A DNA stretch of 64,000 nucleotides from Cephalotus follicularis. Taxonomy: Eukaryota; Streptophyta; Magnoliopsida; Oxalidales; Cephalotaceae. Position numbers and translations under genes: made by a program. The stretch is taken from NCBI GenBank assembly GCA_001972305.1, contig BDDD01005050.1, positions 17,820-81,819 of the forward strand, written 5' to 3'. Under the pieces are notes generated by a model that was not told the origin of the DNA, did no database searches, and saw only the letters and a program-made list of their open reading frames with translations. This document shows, piece after piece, positions 26,931 through 37,544 of the stretch; position 1 is the first letter of the stretch; each line of letters opens with the position of its first letter.

Positions 26931-28055
26931 TCTAATGATTGAAGGATGAAATAATAAAAATATATTTAGCTTCACTAATTAACGGTCCAGTAGGTCAATT
27001 TGATGTCACTCTTTATGGTTGGATTTCATTGGTTTCATTTGTGAAGTTAAAATAGTCGATTGACCAAAAAATTATTATAGATACTATATTTTAATCAAAC
27101 GTAAAAATTCAAACAATAATTGTATTTCTTGAAGAAAAAAAAAAGAAACATATGTTGTCTTCCCCAAAATGCCTCATATTCAATTAAAGTCTTGAAAACA
27201 AGAAAAAGGATACAAAGGGGGATAACAAATGAATGTTTATATTCCCCTCCAACGGATTAGAGCCTAACAAAAAATTCGTAAAAAGAGTATCCATGTTTAG
27301 ATGGATATGTTTTTTAGTATCTATATCGGATTCATTTATTTAAACAGGTAAACACATATTTGTTAAGAATTACTAACAAATCCTAAAACTAATATGGAAT
27401 TTTTTTTTATTTAAAATCATAAAATAAAACATAGTATTTAAATAAATCATAGTACATAACGAAAAGATTACACGTTATTTGAATATGTTAAACAAGTAAC
27501 AGGTTTAACATGTTTAGGTCTAATGAATAAAAAGGAGAAAAAAATTATTTAGGTTTAAACTGATACTTTCTTAAACCCAAATTCATTTATATAGGTTCGG
27601 ATTCGCCAAGTGTAACCGGTAAATGCCAGTTTTATTATCTCTATATATGGTTAACAATGTCATACACAAAAAAGACAAAAGTTAAATTACGTATAAATTT
27701 TGAGTGATAATTATCATATTGTGTACAAAGAAATTATTAAGACGTACAAGAGTAGAATACAATTTGTCAATCATGAATCATGTTTGGTATCAAAAACACT
27801 TTTGTCATTTTATTATGTCAAATGATACATTAATTCACGTTTAAATCCAACGATTGAATATAAAAAACTATAATTAATACATTAAATTACCCAAAAAAAA
27901 AAACATATCACTCCTCAAGTATATATATACCCACACATCGTTATGGTTGAAATAAATTCGTACATTTTAAACCATGCATTTATCATTGCAAATTTAATAT
28001 TGTGATGAGATTCATTCAAACTCGTGAAAATTTCAAATCACACTTATAAATATGG
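26931..28055. other. Intergenic region
   Basis: AT-rich sequence with no recognised gene or bounded repeat. Confidence 0.45.
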
Positions 28056-28064
28056 TTATTGTTA

Positions 28065-28286
28065 TGGTAAAATATAAAAAATCTCTCGAGATTTAAACTC
28101 GATAACACTTAATCTCTTATATTGTAAAATATTCCATATACTTTATTGACTTACAATTTATACCTATAATAAAGAGGGTTAATCGTTAAACGGACTCAAA
28201 CCTGATGAAGTTTTTGTAATATTTGAAAACAGAGAAGGTAAAGTGTTAACGATTCTAAACATTAAGAATGCTTTTGTATTTTACCA
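28065..28286 (-). mobile_element. MULE-type MITE, copy A (222 bp)
   Basis: The ends are TGGTAAAATATAAAA and TTTTGTATTTTACCA (inverted). A 9-bp exact duplication, TTATTGTTA, flanks it at 28056..28064 and 28287..28295, the length made by Mutator-like transposases. The interior contains the word AAACGGACTCAAACCTGAT, found inverted in copy B at 50730..51021. It lies about 260 bp upstream of the TDRD3-like start codon, so it may overlap its promoter. Confidence 0.85.
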
Positions 28287-28548
28287 TTATTGTTAAGACG
28301 GATCATTTTAAAATAAATTTCCCATTGCACGTGTTGACCGGTGTTAATACTCCAAATATTGTGAGTGAAAATAATCCGATGAAGTAAAGAAAATATAGCA
28401 CTCACTCCTAAAGCCCCCAAAGCTATGACCCAATCACTTCATTGTCTCTTCAAGGCCCAAGCCCAAAATTAAACCCCGCGACGAGAACCAAAAACCACAG
28501 ACGCTGCACCTTTATGTACACTGCTGATTCGTTTCAAAGGCGCTAAAA

Positions 28549-31128
28549 ATGGAGAGCTCCACTTCCACTGCCACAGAGGCAGTAATAGAAACCCTGAAAA
28601 GCAGGGGCTGGTGTTTAGGTGACATCGACCAAGTTAAAGCTCTAGTCATCATACAATCGGCTTTGCTCGACGACACTGACACGTTTGCGGTCTCCGATTC
28701 CGTTGAATCGGAGCTACTAAACATGGACCTCCGATCCATCGGAGCCAAGTCCTTACCCGAACCAACCGGCCTCCGCAACAAATCCACAACTTCTATTCTC
28801 GGCCCCATAATCCTACAGGCAAGTTGTAAATTAATTAATCGTGAAATGAAAAAAGGAGTATTAATGTCTAATTTCTAATTGTTTTGTTTCTTTGATATAG
28901 ATAAGTTCGGTGAGGGATATATCTGTAAATAGTATGGAGAGGTTTTCAAAAAATTCGAGTAAAAATAAACGTCTATTAAGGCTAGGTCTTACTGATGGAC
29001 ACACTGAGATAACTGCAATCGAGTACTCTCAATTACCATTAATCCCTGACGATGTTGTTCCTGGTACTAAGGTATTTTGTTTCAATGAGAATCTTTTTGT
29101 TCCGTTATGTCGAGCATATATGATTCCTACTGGTGGTTTTATACAAAATTTCTATTATTTCGCTGTTTTTGTGGTTGGCAGGTTCGTTTGGAGAATAAAG
29201 TTATAGTACGTAGCGGCATAGCGTGTTTAAATCCTAAGGTGATAAGTTTGTTAGGAGGTGTTGTTCAATCACTTTATGAAGAATGGCAGATGAACCAAAA
29301 GTATTTGGCAATCTCTGGTTCCTCTTTGAGGCCAAAACAAGAAAGTGATGCTGGTGGTCCTCCTCAATTTGAGATGTTGCAAGTTGGGCCCCCTTCGCAT
29401 CGATCCTCAAACCCAGGGCCATTTTTGGGTCAGTGTTCTAAAACCATTCGCGATTTTAGGTTTAATATTTGCCTCATTATTAACACTTCATAGTGTTAAA
29501 TTCGAATCTGTTACTGGTTATTTGTGGGGCCTTCAGGGAAACAACATTGTAATGTTGGAAACAGAGATGTTATATGACATCAATGGTTAACTTGTTTTTT
29601 TATGGTCAGCTCATACAATTGGACTTGGATAAGGTCTGTTGTTCCATCATGTTTCCTGTTTTGGAATTGCACCGTGCACTCTTTTGCCATTCTGCCACCA
29701 GGCCCTCCACTAAGTCTGTAGTTCAATTTTTAGGAGTTCATTATTTTATTCCTGTTTTGCCAAACTGCTTCATCAACCGTCATATATTTCTGTCAAAGCA
29801 TTGTCAATCAAGCCTTTTGGTTGTATGTGCTATGGTCCTATTTGAAAAAGACTAGATATGTCCATAGTTTATTTTTGTAAAAAAAATCTGTCACATCAGT
29901 ACCAGATTAAATATCTGTCTTGCATGCCTTAGATGGGCTACATAAGAAAATTATTTATCTTGCATTTTCCTATACATGGTACTCACGGAAAATAGGTGAC
30001 TGTTCTGTTTTGCAGATTACTCTGAGTCTACCTCCAAGAATAGTGGGCCGTCTGCTGTGAGAACCATTGGAAAATATGGAAATGGGTCAATTAAAGAAGA
30101 GGAGACTTCTTATTATAAAAGAGATAGTGCAGAAATTGATCCAGAAACAGCTCCTCTTCCAGAAAGAACTGAAGAAAAGCCAAGTAGCTCCACGATGAGA
30201 CCGAAGGAAGGTAAAACATCGATAATTTTAGTTCTTTGCATCTGGAGGGGGGTCCACTCCATATGTAAAGGAGGGAAATGAAATGATACTCAAATTCAAA
30301 TTTGTGGGTGCCAAATGCTATCGTACTCCACTGTTGCACAGCTCTCGAGGCTGTGCTAGTGGTGGTCATTGAACTGAGTGATTGCTTATATTTTAAAATG
30401 GAAGGGAACAAAGAAAAGAAAACAATCATTGTGCGCAATCTTAATTGAATATTTAAAATTAAGAGAAGAAATGGATTCTCTTCTATGTAAAAATTAAGCT
30501 TCTCTTTTTGGGGAAAATTAGCATCTTATTGTTTGCTTCTGAAGTATTTTAATTTGAAGTTTGTTGTTTCACTAAAGTTTATGAGTCTTGTACAGTAGCT
30601 GAAGCTGTTCCTGTTCAAAATCAAGCAGCTGCTCAGAAACTCCTCCAGAAAATGAGTCATCCAAATCGTGGAGATAATAAACATTCTAGAGGTCAAAAAC
30701 ATAGAGGAAAGGGAAAACAAGAAGAGCAACAGGTTTTCACTCTGGCTGAGTTTGAAAAGCGAAAAGCTGGAGAACAGCATTGGATGAATAATGAGCTTCC
30801 AGAAACTAGTCATGATGAGCATCTTGCATGGCAGCTCCAAAACCAACTTGATTTGGAAGACTCTCATGTAGGCACCATTACACCTGAATATTGTTGTTTT
30901 TTTTTTTTTGAGGAGTCACTTGATGTTTAATGGAATTAATTTTTATTTGTTCAGGTACCTGGGGGAACACACAACTCAGATGCTGAGTATATTAAACTGA
31001 GTATGTTCAATTATGAAAGAGATAATCATGAAATGGAACACAGAGGAAGAGGAAAAGGAAGAGGAAGGGGGAGAGGAAAGGGGAGAGGGAGAGGAGGAGG
31101 GCGGAGCGGAAAAGGGGGATTTGGTTAA
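28549..31128 (+). CDS. TDRD3-like protein (RMI_N/DUF1767 OB-fold, RGG tail), 6 exons
   Basis: Likely partner of a type IA topoisomerase (TOP3B-type) acting on RNA or R-loops, by analogy with animal TDRD3. Exons: 28549-28818, 28901-29071, 29182-29428, 30016-30210, 30596-30867, 30955-31128; 1329 nt, 442 aa, phases consistent. The N-terminus (residues 1-90) is helical and RMI_N-like. Residues about 91-175 form the OB-fold: SSVRDIS, LLRLGLTDGHTEITAIEYSQLP, PGTKVRLENKV, LLGGVVQSLYEEWQ. The middle is acidic and Ser-rich. Near the end comes DEHLAWQLQNQLDLE, a ubiquitin-interacting-like helix, then a basic Arg-Gly-rich tail (from about 410). No Tudor domain is visible. Intron 1 uses a GC donor (CAG/GCAAGT). 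From memory the Arabidopsis relative is At5g19950. Confidence 0.88.
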
Positions 31129-33021
31129 TCTTTGCCCCTCCACTCCATCATATGACCCTTTTTTTTTTCAATTGGCAGGTATTGTATTTTGATGTGTTAA
31201 CAGGTGATTTATCAATTCTTCTGCAAATGCTGACAGTTTTTCTAACCAAGCCGTACTTTTGTGATCATCGAAACAGAGTCCTTTGTTTCCAAAGAGTCGA
31301 CTATCATCATTATCTAGAAGACCGTACTTTTGACATTGGCATCATGATTTGACATCCTGTGTCGTAGGTACATATTTTACTTTGATTTTATTTTTAACTT
31401 ACACAATGATGCTTCCTTGTTATTGCTTAAAAAATCCACAAATTATGGTTTTGTTGCTCATTAAAATATATGAGCAGTACGATAAGTTCCGACAAAGGTT
31501 CCCGAATCTGCTCCCAAATGATATCATCATATGCAAGTTTTAACTCAATATTTTAAGTGATTAAAAGTCAATTATGGTATGCTAATCTAAATAGCTCATA
31601 AGAAAAAACCATGTCATTCAAGAACAAATTCGGAAAATAATTTTGGGACGTTAATTATTATTCAAAAAATATGTATGTAGGGAAAAGTCGATATACCTCC
31701 TTGGAATAAATAATTTATAAACTTCATCACTTTAGTATCATACTTGTAATTAATATTTATGAATCTAATCATTAGATTTGATGTTGTATAGATAAACATA
31801 TTTTTAAATTTATATTTGAGACATTTCATTATTGTGATGGTATATTACTGAGACATGAACTGTCTCCCTCTAAGTTTGGAATTTTATGATTCTGGTGGAT
31901 GTGTTAATTGGTTACGTCGGAAGTTCCCCCTTGTAGGTAGGACACTTGGGCAAAGAAGAATAAAATGATCAATTATGTTTTGGTATTAAGCTTTCTATTT
32001 GTTGTGAAGAAGCTCGTGGGATCATAAATTTTGCTAGTCAGCTAACGGTGTTGTTAAGGAAGATTAGCTTAGGACTAGTAAAGATAGTGGAATGCATGAT
32101 GCATCGCATACGTGGCAAGATCTTTGAGATGATATAAAGTCACTGGTCAACGGGATGGAAACAAAATTCAGAATGTGTAATGTTTTCCATTGAAAAATGG
32201 AGATTGAATCTATGTATAAAATGAAGGGTTTTGAATTCTGTTAGTGCAGCATGGAGGGACAACGTGAATTGCAATGGGATATAATTTATTTATGTTGAAA
32301 GTAAAAGCTGTAAACTTTAACCTAACTAGCACTTGCTACATGAGCTGTTCCAGATTGGTAGCTAAATGAACTAAGGTTTCTAAAACCTTGAAACTGTCCA
32401 TTTACCTATAAAAGTACTCAGCACCTACATAAAAAAAAAAGATGAATATGTATTTTTTGTTTTATGTTGATATGGTCAGTTATGCCGGTAAATTTGACGG
32501 TATTATTTACCAATAGACTAGAATGTTATAATTTATGGAATAATTCGATTGACCTAAAAAAGGGACTCAAATTAATAAAAATTTATTTAATTGCTGATAT
32601 GGCTAATTAATGTCCAGGTGAGTAAATTTAACGATATATTGTAGGATATGTCAAATTGATAAAATACAAAATGTAAGGCCCAGCCAGTTACCATTTCTAG
32701 CAAACTTAATATTGGATTAAAATGAGAATCTGTGTAAGGGTGTAAATTTAGTCTTTCTTGATCGTGGTTGTATTGGGACGATGATATTGAGAAGTGTTTC
32801 TTTTAAGTTAAATTTATTAAAAAGGATATTTGAGAATCACTGTATTATATATATATGTAATTGAGATTAAAAAAAAAAAAAACAGAAAACATAACTCTTA
32901 ATATCTACAAAAGTTTATCTATAAGCTTAACCAAGCAACCCAATAATTTTTAATGGTGAGCAAATGGTCCAAACAACCCAACAATTTGTAAGAGTGACAA
33001 AAGTTGACCATTAGAGTATGG

Positions 33022-33045
33022 TTTTTTTTTTTTTTGGGTAATACA
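33022..33045 (-). mobile_element. Tiny poly-T insertion with 12-bp target duplication
   Basis: CATTAGAGTATG occurs at 33010..33021 and again at 33046..33057. Between them lie 24 bases, mostly a T run. This is the footprint expected of a severely truncated poly(A)-primed retroinsertion (SINE/LINE type) in minus orientation. Confidence 0.6.
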
Positions 33046-33171
33046 TTAGAGTATGTTTCAGTGTTTTATAGATATATAACATATATTGCTTCTCACAAAT
33101 TCCATGTCCTAGCTGGCTATTATCCTTGTACCGCATTAGCTAATTAACTTTCCATATTTGAACATCGCCGT

Positions 33172-33236
33172 CTTCTCTGGAGCACTTGCCGGCTTTGTCG
33201 TTACTCGTTATGACTCTTCCTTCCTGCCGGTTACAG
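33172..33236 (+). pseudogene. Fragment of TMEM19-like exon 1
   Basis: The 65-bp stretch CTTCTCTGGAGCACTTGCCG...GGTTACAG matches 37631..37690 of the TMEM19-like gene, with a 7-bp insertion and a few changes. The match stops exactly at that gene's exon 1 boundary. It carries no start or further exons. Confidence 0.8.
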
Positions 33237-33797
33237 CTTAAAGTAAACTCTATCCATCTATAAAAAATAATATTTAAATTTTCTCTGATATATATATTTA
33301 AAGATTAATAGACCTAAGTAATTGACGTAACTTGTACGAGCAAGTGTTTAATAAATGAGTAGATAATAAATAAGATGGTAAAATCTCTGATTTTTTTAAA
33401 AATATTAACTAACTTTTTAAAATATCAATAATAATTATTTTAATATTATAAATAAGGTTTTAACATCTCATTTATAACATTAATTAGATCACATAAACTA
33501 GGTGAGCATCTGCTCTTCCGTTGGATGCTACATGCCACTGAATACGACAATTTGAATTTGGAAGTAAACGACGACATATTAGTTACGTTACGTGTGTCCT
33601 TGGTTTACATTGTACAGTAGCACTTAAAATCTTCCAAATCTTGGATCCAGAAGCAAAACCAAACTAGATACAATGCACTAACTCCAAAAGCAGACAACGA
33701 CATTAACGAACATTAACGAAACTCTTCATACTATACCTTGCAGAAGTGGAACAAAATCTACAAAGAGAGAAAACACTTGTGTTAGTAAGAAAAGAAC

Positions 33798-36700
33798 ATG
33801 GCAGATTCAGATGGTTTCGTGGAAATCCAAATCCCACATCAAAAAACCTTTGATTCCATTCCTTTCCCTTCAGTTCTCTCTGCAAGGCCATCCAACTTCT
33901 CTGTCTCTTCTTTGACCCAAACAATCAAGTCCCAGAAACCATTTATTGACTCTTTGCTTCATAAAGCTGGAGCTATTCTTTTTAGAGGGTTTACTGTAAA
34001 CACGGCTATGGACTTCAACGACGTCGTTGAGGCCTTTGATTATGAGGAGTTACCTTACATTGGGGGGTCCGCCCCAAGAAACAAAGTTGTTGGTCGGATT
34101 TATACTACCAATGAATCTCCACCTGAGGAGAAGATTCCTTTTCACCATGAAATGGCGCAGGTTGCTATACTTTAAAATAGTAGTTACTTATACATCATGC
34201 TAGATTGTGTGAAACATGCATGTGGAATATCTCTTAGAATCTGTTTGATATTTTTTTTTTCCTTTACCAAACTTGTATGATGATTATTTTGACTACCGAA
34301 GAAATAAATTTTGAATTAAAGATTTGTCACTTCATCTTATACGCACCACTTAATAGATTTATATCCAAATGTCTATAGATAGCATGAAACTCATTTTTAC
34401 ACGGAACTGAGTATCCCATTGGTATGAGACAGAACCCTAGCTAGGAAGTCTTTAGCATCCTTTAGCGACAAAGACTCCGAGAGTCAAATGCACATGATGC
34501 TATGCTACCCAATTGCAGCCAAGCAAGTAAACTACATCATTGTAACCCACCATTTTCAGGGAGTAAGAGGGGATAAGCCTTTTTCAGGCCCTAACCTGTC
34601 GCTCCAGAGAATTTCATGGCCATCCCCGTGAGTAAGATAGAAAGAAGTACAATATAAGTTTACCACAATATGGTAACGGGTCTTTATCTCTGTGAATGAG
34701 GTAGTATCCGTTGTCATCCTATTAGATTTACATCAAAGAGTTTAAGAGCATTAGATGTAAATTCATTGAGTACTAGACTTTTGTGATGCTGGATGGTTGG
34801 GTCTCAGTAAATTAATTAGTCGAGTTGACATTTCTATGATTAAGACTCCGTTTGTTTGGAGTAAAATATTTTCTTGAAAAATGTTTTATTTTTCTGTGTT
34901 TAGTGTATAATCCAGAAAATATTTTCCATTATTTGGAACACAATATGGAAAATATTTTCCTTAATAAAATCATTTTTTATCCATTAAAATATACTTCGTA
35001 AAATTAAAAGTATGATATCTAAATATATATAGAGTTCAGATATAGTCAAGATAGATAAAGGGAGAGAGATAGAGAGAGAAAGGGGGGGACAGAGAGTGAG
35101 AGAGAGATAGACAAAGAGAGATTATATTAAGATTTTTTAGTTTATTCCGTTGACTTATTTTCTAAATGTTATCAATCACAACAAACGGAGCCTAAGATAA
35201 ACAAGTGATTGGTAAAAAGAAATCATTATATATATTATCCACAAATTCTTTCATTGTTTGCAAAAACTTTATATCGATATTTGTAAATTATACATCTATG
35301 GATCATTCTTTAAATTGATATTTTTGGGTGAGTGGATTACTATATACAAACTGGATTTGATTTATCAGCAATGATTAGTAGCGTTTGAATTTTTGTAGGA
35401 TCATGTTTAGTGGAATATCCTCTCTTTAGTTCAATAAAGCTTTTTTAGCTTGATGTTATGTTCTACTTGTTCAGCTTTTTACATGGAGATATGTAGTAAA
35501 ATTAGTCTTATAATATTCCAATCTGTCATAAAATTCGTACTTTATACCATATCACTGCGTTGCTTTATATCACTTTCAATTTTTGTTTCATGCTGAACTG
35601 GGCTAATGACAGGTTACAGAGTTTCCATCCAAACTATTATTTTTTTGTGAAGTAGAGGCAGCAAGTGGAGGAGAAACTCCTATAGTTCTTAGCCACATTG
35701 TCTATGAAAGGATGAAAGAGAGGTACCCAGAGTTCGTTGAACGATTGGAGGAGCATGGCTTGAAATATACACGAATATTAGGGGATGAAGATGATAATTC
35801 TTCCGCAATCGGTCGTGGATGGAAATCAACATTCTTGACCGATGACAAGAGTGTTGCTGAACAAAGGTTTGTAATAGTCAATGCCTGAGGAGGAGTTCAT
35901 TCATATGAAATTTGAGCAACATCACAGATGTTCTAATACATAAAATGGAGAATTAAGTTCAAGAATAATTTTACAAATATTAATTATCAACAACTTGTTC
36001 CACAGTATATGACAAATATTATGGTGAATGCATAGGTTCGTCAACACTGATTTTCTAGATAGCAATGTTGAGGCAACAGTAACCAGATAGATTAATGCTC
36101 ATAGAAATGATTAAGAGCTGATTGTTAGTCCTTTTCGCACTAACTGAATCCGCAAAAAATAATATGTGCAGATTTAGTTAGTTGTACGCATAATCTGAAT
36201 GGCAGACATTCTGATGGCTTACGAAATATTGTGTGTTGTAAGTCTGTAAAGTTGCAAGCTTTCTGTTTACACAAGTGAACTTTTAAGCCATAGATCGATC
36301 ACTTCTGTGGCTGTATAACATATCTGATGATGCAACTCAAACATTGAATCAAAAGCCTTTTATATTGTTAATTTCTCAAGTTTTGATATCTATCTATCTA
36401 TGGTGAGTTGTCACTAGTCAATGCTCTGTTTCCACAGGGCTGCTAAGATCGGAACGAAGCTGGAGTGGAAGGAAGGTGGAGTAAAATCAATAATGGGTCC
36501 AATCCCTGCCATAAGAGTTGACAAGTCGAGGCAACGCAAAATTTGGTTTAACAGCATGGTAACTGCTTATTTTGGCTGGAAAGATGCACGAAATGATCCT
36601 GTGAAGGCGGTGACATATGGGGATGGAAAGCCATTGCCAGCAGATATCGTCTATGACTGCCTGAAAATTCTTGAAGAGGAATGTGTCGCCATTCCTTGGC

Positions 36701-36798
36701 AAAGAGGCGATGTCCTATTAGTAGATAACTGGGCAGTCCTTCATTCCCGGAGACCCTTCACCCCCCCTCGCCGTCTGCTTGCTTCACTTTGCAAGTAG
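33798..36798 (+). CDS. TauD/clavaminate-synthase-like Fe(II)/2OG dioxygenase, 3 exons
   Basis: Probable 2-oxoglutarate-dependent oxygenase of the TauD/TfdA superfamily, like Arabidopsis At3g21360; the plant substrate is unknown to me. Exons: 33798-34160, 35613-35866, 36438-36798; 978 nt, 325 aa, phases consistent, close to the ~330 aa of the family. The iron ligands are visible: HxE in PFHHEMAQ (H116, E118) and the distal His in DNWAVLHSRRPF (H308), followed by the Arg pair (317-318) expected to bind 2-oxoglutarate. GAILFRGF, GRGWKSTFLTDD and RQRKIWFNSM are family blocks. No transit peptide is evident, so it is probably cytosolic. Intron 1 (1452 bp) holds a MITE. Confidence 0.92.
34843..35193. 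mobile_element. MITE-like element (351 bp) in dioxygenase intron 1
   Basis: The left end AGACTCCGTTTGTTT and right end AACAAACGGAGCCT are inverted copies (about 14 bp). The interior is AT-rich with several AAAATATTTTCC words and a GA-rich tract (35058..35121). No convincing target duplication was seen. The preceding block 34390..34735 is richer in GC and unexplained. Confidence 0.65.
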
Positions 36799-37544
36799 TT
36801 AGAGGAATTTCGATTATAAGTCAAAAGAGGGCATACTCAACTTGCATACTCAAAATAATATGTCCTGTTTCTTTTGTCAAGTGGGTGATTAACTACGCCT
36901 ATAATGTAATTATAAATGTTGAAAGGGCATTAAGGCTGCTCATATCCCTTTATATGCGCCTTAGTAAAACGACGAAAACGCACGAACACTTCTCCCTCTC
37001 TAAATACATTTAACTCCTAACATCTCTCTCTCTTGTCCCCTTTTCAAAACAAAAAACGCACCTGCCTCATTAATATTATAAAACAAGAACAGTTTATAAT
37101 ATTATTGATAATTATTTTATTAAAAATTAAAAAATATATTTTAAAAAATACTAATAATATTTTAATAATAATCTCATTAATAACGTTACCCGAAATTTAA
37201 AACATAAATTAAACGGAACGGATATGCGAAGGAGAGAAGGGTATCATAATTCACGTTTCGTCCCCGTTTGTGAGAACTTTTCAATCTTTGTCGTCATCTC
37301 CATCCCTTCGACTTCGAGTATGATTTCCATTCATAAAATTGATGATAAAAATTAGGAAGTGATTTTACAAAAATAAAAATAAAAATATCCTCGTCCACAC
37401 GTGGTCAAATCTTCTAAAGTGGATAAAGGGAATCTGTGCGAGGCAACCCGTGAATTTAGTTTGACCATTAGAAGAGTGTGTCTTTGCAGCTCACAAATTC
37501 CATCTCCTAGGTGCAGTGCAGGGGCATATTTGACGGGGATAAAT

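Larger units (their letters stand above)
31129..33797. other. 3' flank of the TDRD3-like gene and intergenic region
   Basis: 31129 to about 31550 is probably 3'UTR, perhaps with an intron ending TTGGCAG near 31190. The rest is AT-rich without genes, apart from the small insertion at 33022 and the TMEM19 fragment at 33172. Confidence 0.45.
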
